This document shows, one piece after another, positions 43,452-52,320 of a DNA stretch of 64,000 nucleotides. Within the stretch, counting starts at the first letter, position 1; every line of letters starts with the position of its first letter. A model generated the notes under the pieces. That model was not told the DNA's origin. It ran no database searches and saw only the letters and a list, made by a program, of their open reading frames with translations. The stretch lies in the NCBI GenBank assembly GCA_015200345.1, contig CP054187.1, forward strand, positions 1,100,470 to 1,164,469, given 5' to 3'. Source of the DNA: Planctomycetia bacterium. Its GTDB lineage: Bacteria; Planctomycetota; Phycisphaerae; UBA1845; UTPLA1. The translations under genes were made by a program, and so were the position numbers.

Positions 43452-44822
43452 ATGAGCCAACCCTTTGCCCAGGACCGTGCGCTGCGACTCGCCAATAACT
43501 TCGCCGATCTCGAACCGCGATACTCGCCCTCCGAAGCCCTCGCCGAGGCCGCCCGCTGCCTGTTCTGCTTCGACGCCCCCTGCACCCGGGCCTGTCCCAC
43601 GCACATTGACGTCCCCAAGTTCATTCGCCAGATCCTTCACAAAAACGAAATCGGAGCGGCCGAAACGATCCTCTCCGCCAACATTTTCGGCGGCTCCTGC
43701 GCGCGGGCCTGCCCCACCGAAGTCCTCTGCGAAGGCGCCTGCGTCGACGGCACGATGTTGAAGGAACCAGTCAAGATCGGTCGCCTGCAACGATTCGCCT
43801 GCGACGCCGCGGCCGACCAGGGCGTCGAGTTCTTCGAAGCCGCTCCGGACACCGGACGCCGCGTCGCCATCGTCGGCGGCGGACCGGCGGGACTCACCTG
43901 CGCCCACGAACTTCGCAAGCACGGCCATGCGGTGACCGTCTTCGAGGCGCGCGAGATGCCCGGCGGCATCAACACCTACGGGATCGCGCGATACAAATAC
44001 GACACCGCCTTCGCACTCTCCGAGGTGCAGCGCGTCCTGGCCATTGGAGGAATCGACCTTCGTCTGAATAGCCCGATGAACGGGGCCGACGTGGCGCAGC
44101 TTCTCGCCGACTACGACGCCGTCTTCCTCGCGATCGGCCTGGGGCGCACGGCGCCGCTGGGCATCCCGGGTGAAGACCTCTCCGGTGTCTGGGAGGCGCT
44201 GGATTTTGTCTTTCAAACGCACACCAAGCCGCTGGAACAATGCGAAGTCGGCCAGCGCGTCGTCGTCATCGGCGGCGGAAATACAGCCGTCGATGTCGCG
44301 ACGGCCGCGGTGCGACTGGGGGCGGAACACGTCACGATCGCCTATCGACGGACGGCCGCGGACATGCCGGCCTTCGCCTACGAGTACGAACTGGCGAAGG
44401 CCGACGGAATCGCGTGGGAGTTTTCGGCCGCGCCGGTGCGGGTCGTCGGGCAGGGTGGTAAAGCGACAGCAGTAGAATTCATGCGAACGCGCGCGGCAGG
44501 GGGCGGTGGTGCCGCCGCGGGCCCGTCGGGCGGCCGATCCGCGAAGCTGGAGACGATTCCGGGATCAAACTTCACGCTCGAATGCGACATGGTGGTAAAG
44601 GCGCTGGGCCAGGAACCACTGATCGATCTGCTGCAAGCGATTCCCGGTTTGAAAACCGACAAGGGTCGCGTACTGATCGACGACGCCGGACGCACCAGCG
44701 TGCCGAAGCTGTTCGCCGGCGGCGACTGCACCAGCCGCGGGGCCGAGGTCGTTGACGCCGTGCAGGCGGGCAAGGTGGCTGCGGCGGGGATCGATGCGAT
44801 GTTCGCGGCGGCCAAGCCTTGA
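43452..44822 (+). CDS. FAD/NAD(P) oxidoreductase of the GltD/PreT family
   Basis: A 456-aa flavoprotein with N-terminal iron-sulfur clusters. The first 110 residues have CLFCFDAPCTRACPTHIDVP and CARACPTEVLCEGAC, which bind two [4Fe-4S] clusters. FAD binding follows (VAIVGGGPAGLTCAHELRKH), then NAD(P) binding (VVVIGGGNTAVDVATAAVRL), and finally LFAGGDCTSRGAEVVDAVQAG. The family feeds NAD(P)H electrons to a partner, such as glutamate synthase large subunit (GltB) or dihydropyrimidine dehydrogenase (PreA). No partner is adjacent. The DVPKFIRQI motif fits PreT slightly better. The ATG at 43452 was chosen over the longer frame. Confidence 0.88.
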   Translation: MSQPFAQDRALRLANNFADLEPRYSPSEALAEAARCLFCFDAPCTRACPTHIDVPKFIRQILHKNEIGAAETILSANIFGGSCARACPTEVLCEGACVDGTMLKEPVKIGRLQRFACDAAADQGVEFFEAAPDTGRRVAIVGGGPAGLTCAHELRKHGHAVTVFEAREMPGGINTYGIARYKYDTAFALSEVQRVLAIGGIDLRLNSPMNGADVAQLLADYDAVFLAIGLGRTAPLGIPGEDLSGVWEALDFVFQTHTKPLEQCEVGQRVVVIGGGNTAVDVATAAVRLGAEHVTIAYRRTAADMPAFAYEYELAKADGIAWEFSAAPVRVVGQGGKATAVEFMRTRAAGGGGAAAGPSGGRSAKLETIPGSNFTLECDMVVKALGQEPLIDLLQAIPGLKTDKGRVLIDDAGRTSVPKLFAGGDCTSRGAEVVDAVQAGKVAAAGIDAMFAAAKP

Positions 44823-44830
44823 TGGCGATT

Positions 44831-44933
44831 GTTCGCGGCGCAGGTGGTTTCGACGTGCCGTCGCGCGCCGATCCTTATTGGGCATCCTCATCGTACGGTT
44901 CGCGGCGCAGGTGGTTTCGACGTGCCGTCGCGC
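44831..44933. repeat. Two 36-bp direct repeats, 67 bp apart
   Basis: Identical copies beginning GTTCGCGGCGCAGGTGG lie at 44831-44866 and 44898-44933. They sit directly after the oxidoreductase stop. The second is followed by the tRNA-fMet promoter. Confidence 0.85.
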
Positions 44934-44967
44934 GGCCTGGTTCAAGTGTTACCACCAGTGCCCGTCA

Positions 44968-44996
44968 TTGACAGGCTGCACCGGCCGCTCTATAGT
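44968..44996 (+). promoter_or_regulatory. Sigma-70 promoter of tRNA-fMet
   Basis: TTGACA (44968-44973), a 17-bp spacer, then TATAGT (44991-44996). This is the best consensus match in the window. The tRNA begins about 85 bp after the predicted start. Confidence 0.85.
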
Positions 44997-45088
44997 CCGG
45001 CCGTTCCAGCCGGATCGGATGGACAGCCGTTCGGGGTCGCCGCTAGCGGCCCGGTCCGGTGTTGTCGGTCAGATGTGTGGAACATGGC

Positions 45089-45161
<73 letters not shown>

Positions 45162-45165
45162 TCGA

Positions 45166-45199
45166 AAATCGGCCTTGGCGCTATCGCCAGGGCCGATTT
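45166..45199 (+). terminator. Hairpin terminator after tRNA-fMet
   Basis: AAATCGGCCTTGGCG pairs with CGCCAGGGCCGATTT (one G-T pair) around CTAT. The T-run is short, so it may be a bidirectional or factor-assisted stop. On the other strand it would terminate the cusS-like operon. Confidence 0.65.
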
Positions 45200-45243
45200 C
45201 ATTGATTGACCCCGCTACGAACCAGCGACTTTACGCTCTCACT

Positions 45244-46677
45244 TCAATTCTCGCTGCCGTGATTCTCCAAGGGCAGGTGAATTGCCACGACCGTACCTTG
45301 GTCAGTTTGACATTCGAGCGAGATTTCACCCCCATGGGCATGGACAATCGACCGACAGATTGCCAAGCCCAGCCCGGCGCTCCGCATGGCCGCGTCTCGA
45401 CGTGCGGATCGCGCCCGGTCGCTTCGGTAAAAGCGCTCAAACACGTGCGGCAGGTCCTCCGGCGAAATGCCCGGTCCTGTATCGCACACTGTGAGCAAGA
45501 CCACGCTCTTTTCTTGAACCAGCGCCACTTCCACCGTGCCGGCGCCGCCCATGTACTTGATCGAGTTGTCCAACAGATTGTTCAGTACGCGGCGAATTTT
45601 GCCCGAGTCCCCCACTACGAACACTTCGCCGTTCTCGCGGCGGCAATTCAACTGGATACCGTGTTCGTCGGCGAGGGGCCGGTAGAGATCCACCACGTCG
45701 TCAACCGCTCTCGACAAGCTGAATTGTTCAAAACGAAGCGGTTCCTTGCCGGCATCGAGCCGCGCAAGCAATAGGAGATCATCCGTCACTCGGCCCAGCA
45801 AATGATAGTATTCGAGGCTCTTTTCGATCACTGCCCGCAGCTCGGATTCGGTTCGCGGTTGTGCAAGCACGTGTTCGGCCGAGCCTCTTAAGGCGGTCAA
45901 GGGCGTACGCAACTCGTGAGCGGCGTCGGCGGTGAACTGCTGAATCTGGCGGAAACTGCGTTCCACGCGATTGAGCATGTCATTGAGCGTCTGCGCCAGC
46001 GCATCCAGCTCGTCATGGGAGCCGGCCAGAGGAACGCGCGTCGACAACCGTTGCGCGCTGATCTGCCGTGCCGCTTTTGTAATTCGAACAACTGGGGCCA
46101 TGCTGCCTCGGGCGACAGCGCGCCCGCCGATGATCGCCAGCGCCGTCGCGATCACGAGTGCGGCGATGCAAAACACCATGCACATTGCGAGCGAGCGTTG
46201 AACGCGGTCCAGCCGATACGCTGCCTGAATGATGACGTCGCCGTGAACGGGCAGTTGCTCAATCTGCGCGGAGATTCGATAGGGTGGGTCTGAGGGCTGC
46301 TCGATCGTCTCGAACCAGGCCGCTGAGGCTTTCGGAGTTTTACTCGCCGAATCCTTCCAAGGGTTGGGAAAGCGATCGTTCGGGTCGCTCGTGATAAGCA
46401 GGTAGCCATCTGTACGCAAGAGACGAAACACAAGGTCGCTGTTGCTCCGGGAACCGAGTTCGGCACGAATTTCCCGTTCGACTTCTTTCAAGTCATCATC
46501 TTGCTCGTGGGTCAAGATGGCTCGGAACTCGTGCACCTCGCCTTCAAGAAAGCTGTCCACCTCGCGATACAGTGCAAAGTGAAGCGCGAGATACACGCCG
46601 ACGCAGACCAATGTCGAAACACCGAGCGTCACTCCGGTGGCGAGAAGGGTGATTCGCGTTCGTACACTTCTTGCCAC
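45244..46677 (-). CDS. Heavy-metal sensor histidine kinase (CusS-like)
   Basis: A 477-aa membrane kinase. Helix 1 (LLATGVTLGVSTLVCVGVYL) and helix 2 (CMVFCIAALVIATALAIIGG) flank a periplasmic sensor of about 140 residues. A HAMP domain follows (VVRITKAARQISAQRLSTRV). The H-box is AHELRTPLTALRGSAEH, the N-box is NLLDNSIKYM, and the G-boxes are DTGPGIS and GLGLAICRSIVHAHGGEI. It lies 9 bp downstream of the response-regulator gene and divergent from an RND efflux operon, the arrangement of CusRS- or CzcRS-type systems. The metal is not defined. Confidence 0.9.
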   Translation of the reverse strand: MARSVRTRITLLATGVTLGVSTLVCVGVYLALHFALYREVDSFLEGEVHEFRAILTHEQDDDLKEVEREIRAELGSRSNSDLVFRLLRTDGYLLITSDPNDRFPNPWKDSASKTPKASAAWFETIEQPSDPPYRISAQIEQLPVHGDVIIQAAYRLDRVQRSLAMCMVFCIAALVIATALAIIGGRAVARGSMAPVVRITKAARQISAQRLSTRVPLAGSHDELDALAQTLNDMLNRVERSFRQIQQFTADAAHELRTPLTALRGSAEHVLAQPRTESELRAVIEKSLEYYHLLGRVTDDLLLLARLDAGKEPLRFEQFSLSRAVDDVVDLYRPLADEHGIQLNCRRENGEVFVVGDSGKIRRVLNNLLDNSIKYMGGAGTVEVALVQEKSVVLLTVCDTGPGISPEDLPHVFERFYRSDRARSARRDAAMRSAGLGLAICRSIVHAHGGEISLECQTDQGTVVAIHLPLENHGSEN

Positions 46678-46686
46678 CGGAGTTCC

Positions 46687-47385
46687 TTAATTCTCTCGCA
46701 GAACGAATCCGACGCCTCGAATCGTGTGGATGAGCATGGAGCCGAACCCGTGATCGACTTTTTTCCGTAGCCGGGTCATCTGCACGTCAACGGCATTGGT
46801 CAGCGGATCCTGGTTCATGTCCCACACTTTTTCGAGGATCATGGATCGAGTCAGCACGTGCCCGGCGTTGCGCGCGAGGTACTCCAACAAAGCAAATTCG
46901 CGCGACGAGAGGTCAATACGGCGACCCGCCCGTTCAACATGTCGAGCGACCACGTCGATCATGAGGTCGCCCACGCGTATTGGGTTTGTGGAGACGGTGG
47001 AGGTCCGACGGACCAGGGCGCGAATTCGCGCCAGCAGTTCCGACGGGCTGAACGGCTTAACGAGATAATCATCCGCCCCGCAGTCAAGACCCCTGACGCG
47101 ATCATCAACCGCATCGCGCGCCGTCAGGCAGATGACGGGGGACTTCACACCTTCGGATCGAAGCCCGCGAACGACGCTGAACCCATCCCGGATGGGAAGC
47201 ATCAGGTCGAGAACGATCACGTCGTACGGATTCTGAATCGCGAGCCTGAAGCCCTCGTCGCCATCGGACGCCACGTCCACGGCCATGGATGCCTCGCGGA
47301 GGCAGCCCTCCACGAAAGCAGCAACGACCGGTTCATCCTCCACAACCAATGCGCGCACCTCAGAACTCCTTCTGTTTAGCGACAT
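46687..47385 (-). CDS. OmpR-family response regulator (CusR-like)
   Basis: A 232-aa regulator. The receiver domain starts RALVVEDEPVVAAFVEGCL, with phosphoacceptor Asp in VIVLDLMLPIRDGFSVV and the conserved Lys in YLVKPFSPSELLARI. The winged-helix DNA-binding domain has FALLEYLARNAGHVLTRSMI and NAVDVQMTRLRKKVD. The start was set at the ATG at 47385; the longer frame extends into the non-coding divergent region. It probably activates the rightward efflux genes. I found no clean direct or inverted operator in the 200-bp divergent gap. Confidence 0.9.
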   Translation of the reverse strand: MSLNRRSSEVRALVVEDEPVVAAFVEGCLREASMAVDVASDGDEGFRLAIQNPYDVIVLDLMLPIRDGFSVVRGLRSEGVKSPVICLTARDAVDDRVRGLDCGADDYLVKPFSPSELLARIRALVRRTSTVSTNPIRVGDLMIDVVARHVERAGRRIDLSSREFALLEYLARNAGHVLTRSMILEKVWDMNQDPLTNAVDVQMTRLRKKVDHGFGSMLIHTIRGVGFVLREN

Positions 47386-47585
47386 CATAGCCGCAGCGAC
47401 ACGCCGGGAGAATCGCCAACCAGCCGCGCAACCGCCGCAATCCGGAAATCCTTTCAGTTTTGTAACGATTGCGACACGGCCCGGAAAAGGGCCATCAGTA
47501 CGATTCTGGCCCATAGGGAGCCTGATTCGGGAGATGGAATCTGGAAGGTTTCAACGTGTCTGAATGACGAATGGAGGATCCACAA

Positions 47586-48104
47586 ATGGCTACAAAATCT
47601 GTGATTCGAATCACGGCTGGCGTTTGCGCAGTTTCGATCTGCGCTGGAATCGCCATTGTCTACGCCAAGGGACCGCCGAAGCATGAGGAGCAGGAGCGCC
47701 AGGTCAAGGAAGCGGAGGTGCCCAAGGCGGCGCTGGACGCGCTGAAGAAGGTGGCCGGAGGTAAGACGCTGACCGATTTCTCTGAGGAGGTGGAGCATGG
47801 CATTACCTATTACGAAGGTTCTTGGAAGGGGCCGAATGGAAACGTCGATGCCCTGGTGACGGCGAGCGGCGACCTCGTCGAGATTGAAGAAGCGATTCCC
47901 GAGGCCAGCGCCCCCAAGGCCGTTCTGGACAAGGCGCGTTCCGCGGCAGGCAAGGACGAGAAACTCTTTGTCGAGAAGAAGACAGTCATTCTCTACGAAG
48001 TGAAATATCGCAAGGACAACCGTCGGCACGAAGTCGTCTATTCGCCGGACGGTCGTGAACATGAGCACGAGGAGGAACTGGGGACCGCCGCGGATGACGA
48101 TTGA
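47586..48104 (+). CDS. Periplasmic PepSY-like protein (two repeats)
   Basis: A 172-aa exported protein with signal peptide (IRITAGVCAVSICAGIAIVY, cleaved after YAKG region). Two PepSY-like units follow: VPKAALDALKKVAGGKTLTD with YYEGSWKGPNG, and APKAVLDKARSAAGKDEKLF with VKYRKDNRRHEVVY. It ends with an acidic His/Glu tail (REHEHEEELG) that could bind metal. The start at 47586 is preferred over an ATG at 47571. As the first gene divergent from the two-component system, it may be a metal sensor or chaperone for the pump; that is inferred from position only. Confidence 0.72.
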   Translation: MATKSVIRITAGVCAVSICAGIAIVYAKGPPKHEEQERQVKEAEVPKAALDALKKVAGGKTLTDFSEEVEHGITYYEGSWKGPNGNVDALVTASGDLVEIEEAIPEASAPKAVLDKARSAAGKDEKLFVEKKTVILYEVKYRKDNRRHEVVYSPDGREHEHEEELGTAADDD

Positions 48105-48146
48105 AGGTCGCTGGTGACAGATGTGGCGATATGAAAGGCATCAGAC

Positions 48147-49205
48147 ATGAGAACAAACTTCCCGCTTGTTAGTTCCCTTTGGTTCACGCTCTCATTCGGC
48201 ATTCAAGTTAGCGTTTGTCATTCGCTGACGGTGCCGACGATCGCAAATGCGAAGCCGACCGACATGCGAGATAACAAGACCGTCAACGGGGCAGCCCCGT
48301 CAAACCAGACGCATGGCCTCAGCTTCGCCAGGCCGACTGAGCAGGTCGTCGCTATTGGCCCGTTTTCGAGCGACCAGTCCGAGCAGGAACCGGGAAGCGA
48401 GCAGGCTGGCGCGACGAAGAAGGATTCCGAACCGCTTTCGCTCGATACTACGAATACCGCGAATACGCACGACGCTGACTACTTCGCGGAACGGGCCTAC
48501 GGTATCGGAGGCCCATGGCGGCTTCGCAGCGCCGATGCGCTGAAACCCGGCACGCTTTCCATCCGCAATGAGTTAAATTGGGGCACCGGCTATCGCAGCG
48601 GTGACGACGAAGCGGCCTACGCTCTCAGCATCGATTACGGTATCGCTCCGATGCACCATCTGACTCTTGAGACGACCTCCATCGACATTGGAGACGGGCT
48701 TGGCACCGGCACAGGTGATGTCCGGCTCGGCTGGCATTGGCAGCTACTGAAGGAAGACGATTGCCTGCCGTCTTTCGCACTTCGTAACTATATCCGCGTG
48801 CCCACGGGCTACGAATCCAGCGGCGTTGACTATGAACTTCGTGGTCTGTTCAGCAAGTCCGTCGCGGATCATGTCCGGATTCACTTTGCGCCGTTTTTGA
48901 AGTCCGTGAACGGCGACAACATCGAAGACGTTCGCTATTTCCAATGGGGCGCGGCTATCGGATCGGATTGGAAGCTATCAGACAAACTTGATTTGGTAGT
49001 CGATTATGTCCACGAAACCTCTCAAACAGAGGGGCTTCGCAACCAGCACAGTCTCGACGCCGGATTCATTTACGAGATCGCCAAGGGTCACAAGATCGGT
49101 GTGAATGGCCGTGTCGGCTTGGACGGTGACGGCGTCAATGGCGACTGGGGCGCTGGCGTGTTCTACACCATCGCATTGGATGGTTTGCCGAGCCTGGCCA
49201 AGTAG
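48147..49205 (+). CDS. Outer-membrane beta-barrel protein (transporter/OMP-like)
   Basis: A 352-aa exported protein. The N-terminal hydrophobic segment (PLVSSLWFTLSFGIQVSVCH) is a plausible signal peptide, followed by a linker of about 90 residues. From about 125 onward it shows alternating beta strands. LSIRNELNWGTGYRSGDDEA and GTGDVRLGWHWQLL are typical of outer-membrane barrels of the MetA-pathway/OmpL-like group. It ends with GDWGAGVFYTIALDGLPSLAK. Position inside the metal-efflux cluster, 42 bp after the PepSY gene, suggests co-expression with the pump. Confidence 0.65.
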   Translation: MRTNFPLVSSLWFTLSFGIQVSVCHSLTVPTIANAKPTDMRDNKTVNGAAPSNQTHGLSFARPTEQVVAIGPFSSDQSEQEPGSEQAGATKKDSEPLSLDTTNTANTHDADYFAERAYGIGGPWRLRSADALKPGTLSIRNELNWGTGYRSGDDEAAYALSIDYGIAPMHHLTLETTSIDIGDGLGTGTGDVRLGWHWQLLKEDDCLPSFALRNYIRVPTGYESSGVDYELRGLFSKSVADHVRIHFAPFLKSVNGDNIEDVRYFQWGAAIGSDWKLSDKLDLVVDYVHETSQTEGLRNQHSLDAGFIYEIAKGHKIGVNGRVGLDGDGVNGDWGAGVFYTIALDGLPSLAK

Positions 49206-49318
49206 ATGGAGCATTTCACACAGCGAGAACTTAACACACCGTTACGTGGAAACGCAATTGCTGACTCACAAGGCAATCCCCGCGCACACTTGTCCTGAAG
49301 GTCCCACGGCCCATCACC

Positions 49319-50839
49319 ATGATTCATCGCTCCGTCATTGCTCAGGCCATGCTATTGATTACGCTTTACTGCGCTGGCTGCATACAAGTAGACGCCAATC
49401 GTGATTTTGGTGACGCCTCCGCCCGCACGGCGGAACGCAACAGCGCATCCGATTCCTATAACCCTTCGGACGAATTACTTTGCAAGGAAAAGGCTCGCAC
49501 TCTTCTCGACGGTGGATTGACGATTGATGAGGCTGTCAGTGTCGCGCTGCTCAACAACCCGGCATTCCAGGCAGAGTTCATGACCATCGGCGCCTCGCGC
49601 GCGGATGTCGTGCAATCGGGTCTGCTCACGAATCCGTCGCTCTTTTTTAGTGTTCGATTTCCCGATGCAGGCGGCCGGTCGAGCCTCAATTTCAGCTTTG
49701 CCCAACAGATCGTGGACCTTTGGCAGATTCCGGTGCGCAAGCAGATTGCGGAAGCCGATCTCGAACGAAGCGTTTCCAATGTCCTCGATCGGGGCGTTCA
49801 ACTGGCGGCGGAAGTACGTGCGCAGTGCATTCAGGTGCTTGCGCTCGAACGCACCGAGCAGATTGCCGCCGACAATCTAGAGCTGACCCACGAATTGCTG
49901 AAGCTCTCGCAGGCACGCCTGGACGCCGGGGAGACCGATCCGACCGACGTGAATCTCGTGAACAGTCACGTCTATTTGGCCGAGCAAGTGCTGATCGCCG
50001 TCCGTCGTGACCGCCGGACCGCCGAACTGACGCTCGCATCGCTGCTTGGACTGATACGCTGGCCTGAGCCCTGGGAACTGCATGGGAGTCTGGAGGCGGG
50101 TGCTGGGTCCACAACAAACCCCAACGACTTGGTGCTTTGGGCGCGGGATGAACGTTTCGACGTGCGTGTGGTGACCAGCCAGATCGATTCGGCGGAAGCC
50201 CAATTGGAACGCGAGTATCTGGAGACCTTTCCCAACCTGACGTTGGGGCTGGAGGCTGAGCGAACGGATCGCCGAGCGTTGCCGGGTCGAAAGATCCTGG
50301 CGGACACGGCCCGGGCTTCGATCGCTGCCGGCGCACCGACCGCGCCAACGATCGAATCACGCGGACAGCGCGATCTGATTCGCCGGCAGATTGTCGATTC
50401 ACTGCTGGGTCCCAGCATTCAACTGACGATCCCGATCTGGGACCAGAATCAGGCGCAGATCGCCAAGACGCGCTTTGTGGTCCTGCAACTCAGGAAGCAG
50501 TACGAAAGCCTGCTGGATCGGGTAACACGAGAAGTTCATCAGGCGTGCATCACAGCGTCGGCTGCCCGCGAGCTTGTCGATTTGTTGGGTGCAAAGGCTC
50601 TCCCGCGCGCCCGCGACAACGTTGAAATCATTCGCAAGCAATATGAGAACGGTGAACAGGGAATTCTGTTTCTGCTCGAAGCGCAAGAAGCGCTCTTGCA
50701 GCAAAGTCGCGCTTACGTGGATGCGCTTCGCGACAACGCCCTGGCATCCGCGGAATTGGTTCGAGCTGTCGGAGGCCGACGACCGACAGGAGGCGTTGAC
50801 CAGCCAACCACGACTCAACCTGCATCAAGCCAACCCTGA
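49319..50839 (+). CDS. TolC-family outer-membrane efflux lipoprotein (CusC/CzcC-like)
   Basis: A 506-aa protein with a lipobox (LITLYCAGC, Cys21). Two outer-membrane efflux repeats follow. The first includes LTIDEAVSVALLNNPAFQAE and LLTNPSLFFSVRFPDAGGRS. The second includes QSRAYVDALRDNALASAELV near the end. The long heptad-like helical spans (TDPTDVNLVNSHVYLAEQVL) form the periplasmic tunnel. It pairs with the adaptor and RND pump encoded downstream to make an envelope-spanning metal pump. Between it and the adaptor gene lies a 37-codon ORF. Confidence 0.9.
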   Translation: MIHRSVIAQAMLLITLYCAGCIQVDANRDFGDASARTAERNSASDSYNPSDELLCKEKARTLLDGGLTIDEAVSVALLNNPAFQAEFMTIGASRADVVQSGLLTNPSLFFSVRFPDAGGRSSLNFSFAQQIVDLWQIPVRKQIAEADLERSVSNVLDRGVQLAAEVRAQCIQVLALERTEQIAADNLELTHELLKLSQARLDAGETDPTDVNLVNSHVYLAEQVLIAVRRDRRTAELTLASLLGLIRWPEPWELHGSLEAGAGSTTNPNDLVLWARDERFDVRVVTSQIDSAEAQLEREYLETFPNLTLGLEAERTDRRALPGRKILADTARASIAAGAPTAPTIESRGQRDLIRRQIVDSLLGPSIQLTIPIWDQNQAQIAKTRFVVLQLRKQYESLLDRVTREVHQACITASAARELVDLLGAKALPRARDNVEIIRKQYENGEQGILFLLEAQEALLQQSRAYVDALRDNALASAELVRAVGGRRPTGGVDQPTTTQPASSQP

Positions 50840-50858
50840 AAGAGATCGGAGTTCAAGC

Positions 50859-50972
50859 ATGCAACCGACTGAAATGAATGACCTCCTAAATTTGATCATG
50901 AGCATCCTCCAGTCCCTGTTGGCCATTTTCCTGGACTTCTTTCGGCAGGGACTGGCTGCATTCCTATTTTGA
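50859..50972 (+). CDS. 37-aa hydrophobic peptide within the efflux operon
   Basis: The ATG at 50859 is preceded by a Shine-Dalgarno-like AGATCGGA, with TGA at 50970-50972. The peptide has an acidic N-terminus (MQPTEMNDLL) and one hydrophobic/amphipathic helix (LIMSILQSLLAIFLDFFRQG) ending LAAFLF. It sits 19 bp after the TolC-like stop and 19 bp before the adaptor ATG, which fits a genuine small gene. It resembles small RND-associated peptides (AcrZ-like) in concept, but I see no homology. Confidence 0.6.
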   Translation: MQPTEMNDLLNLIMSILQSLLAIFLDFFRQGLAAFLF

Positions 50973-50991
50973 CATTTGCAAGGAATTGTCC

Positions 50992-52290
50992 ATGAAAAAA
51001 AGTGCATTGAATATGTTGGCGAAGCCTCTCGCTGCAACGACTACGACGATTGCAGTGGTTTGTATCGCTTGCCTGTCGGCCGTAGCGGGCCCGGAAGGCG
51101 GTCCATCCAAGCCCGGAGCCGCTGGTCCCGCGACGGTTGAGAACCGAGTGACCGAGGCCGATCTAACGACCATCTCGCTGACGCCCAAAGCCGCCGAACG
51201 GTTGGCGATCAAGACGATAGCGTCTCGTGAAGGCAGTCTCGCTAGGCAGCGATTCTACGGCGGCGAAACGATGGTTCCACCAGGTCGGGCCATTCAACTT
51301 GCGTCCCCATTTGCTGGCACCATTGCGTCCATTGAAGGAAATCAGATACCAACAGCGGGATCGATGTTGAAAAAGGGCGATGTGATACTCCGCCTGCACC
51401 CATCCGTCATGGCCGACCGCGAAATCTTGACGCCATCGGAACGCATTGCATTGGCCCGTGCGGCCGCCGATTTCGAGACGGCGCAGGCACAAGCCGAGGG
51501 CGACGTGAACGCGGCAATTGTGCAATTGGAGGCAGCCAAACTGCGGCTGGAGCGTGCTCAGCGATTGCGTGAACAGAATGCCACAAGCGTGAAACTACTG
51601 GATGAGGCCAAGTCGGAACACGAACTCGCCCGAACGAGGCTTGACGCGGCCAAGTCCAGAGCCTCGGCTTGGAGAACAGCATCGCAAGGCATACTTGCGG
51701 ATCCGCAACTCGCGCTCGAACTCGTCGCACCATTCGACGGCGTCTTGATGGACTTGGCTGTCGCCCCAGGCGAAATCATCGCGGCGAATGCTCAGGTCGC
51801 CCGCATCGTCAGTGCAAGCCCGCTATGGATTCGCGTACGCGCGTATGTGGGCGAATTAGACGAACTTGACTTGCAAGGCGTGGTGCGGCTTGGCGCGCTT
51901 AGCGGCTGGCCTGAACCTGAAATGCAAGTCGTCGATCACATCGCCGGTCCGCCAACGGCCGATCCGGTTTCCTCCAGCGTCGATTTGTATTTCCAGGTGA
52001 AAAACGAAAAGGGAACCATTCGACCCGGTCAGCGAGTCGGCGTCTGGATACCGCTTCGCGAATCCACCAGCGGCGTGATCGTCCCCTGGTCTGCCATCCT
52101 GTACGACTATCACGGCGGGGCTTGGGTGTATGAGGCGTTACAACCGCGCCAGTTTACTCGGCGCCGGATTCAATTGGAGTCGATTGAAGGCGGCAATGCG
52201 CTTCTTTCGCGCGGGCTGCGATCCGGTGCAAGCGTCGTCACGGATGGGGCGGCGGAATTGTTCGGCGTGGAATTCGGTGCGGGGAAATAG
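50992..52290 (+). CDS. RND efflux periplasmic adaptor (CusB/CzcB-like)
   Basis: A 432-aa membrane-fusion protein. The ATG at 50992 sits 7 bp after AAGGA. The signal peptide is LNMLAKPLAATTTTIAVVCI. The barrel-sandwich half-motif ASPFAGTIASIEGNQIPTAG is followed by a coiled hairpin (LARAAADFETAQAQAEGDVN to ARTRLDAAKSRA) that meets the TolC partner. The second half-motif LVAPFDGVLMDLAVAPGEI and a membrane-proximal domain complete the fold. No CusF-like metal-binding Met motif is obvious, so the metal is undefined. The pump gene starts 30 bp downstream. Confidence 0.9.
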   Translation: MKKSALNMLAKPLAATTTTIAVVCIACLSAVAGPEGGPSKPGAAGPATVENRVTEADLTTISLTPKAAERLAIKTIASREGSLARQRFYGGETMVPPGRAIQLASPFAGTIASIEGNQIPTAGSMLKKGDVILRLHPSVMADREILTPSERIALARAAADFETAQAQAEGDVNAAIVQLEAAKLRLERAQRLREQNATSVKLLDEAKSEHELARTRLDAAKSRASAWRTASQGILADPQLALELVAPFDGVLMDLAVAPGEIIAANAQVARIVSASPLWIRVRAYVGELDELDLQGVVRLGALSGWPEPEMQVVDHIAGPPTADPVSSSVDLYFQVKNEKGTIRPGQRVGVWIPLRESTSGVIVPWSAILYDYHGGAWVYEALQPRQFTRRRIQLESIEGGNALLSRGLRSGASVVTDGAAELFGVEFGAGK

Positions 52291-52320
52291 GAACGAACCA
52301 GTCGGTTTCAATATTGCCAC

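Noticed and set aside
45166..45199. CRISPR or riboswitch-like hairpin after tRNA-fMet
   Set aside because: It is a single hairpin with no repeat-spacer pattern and sits where a terminator is expected.
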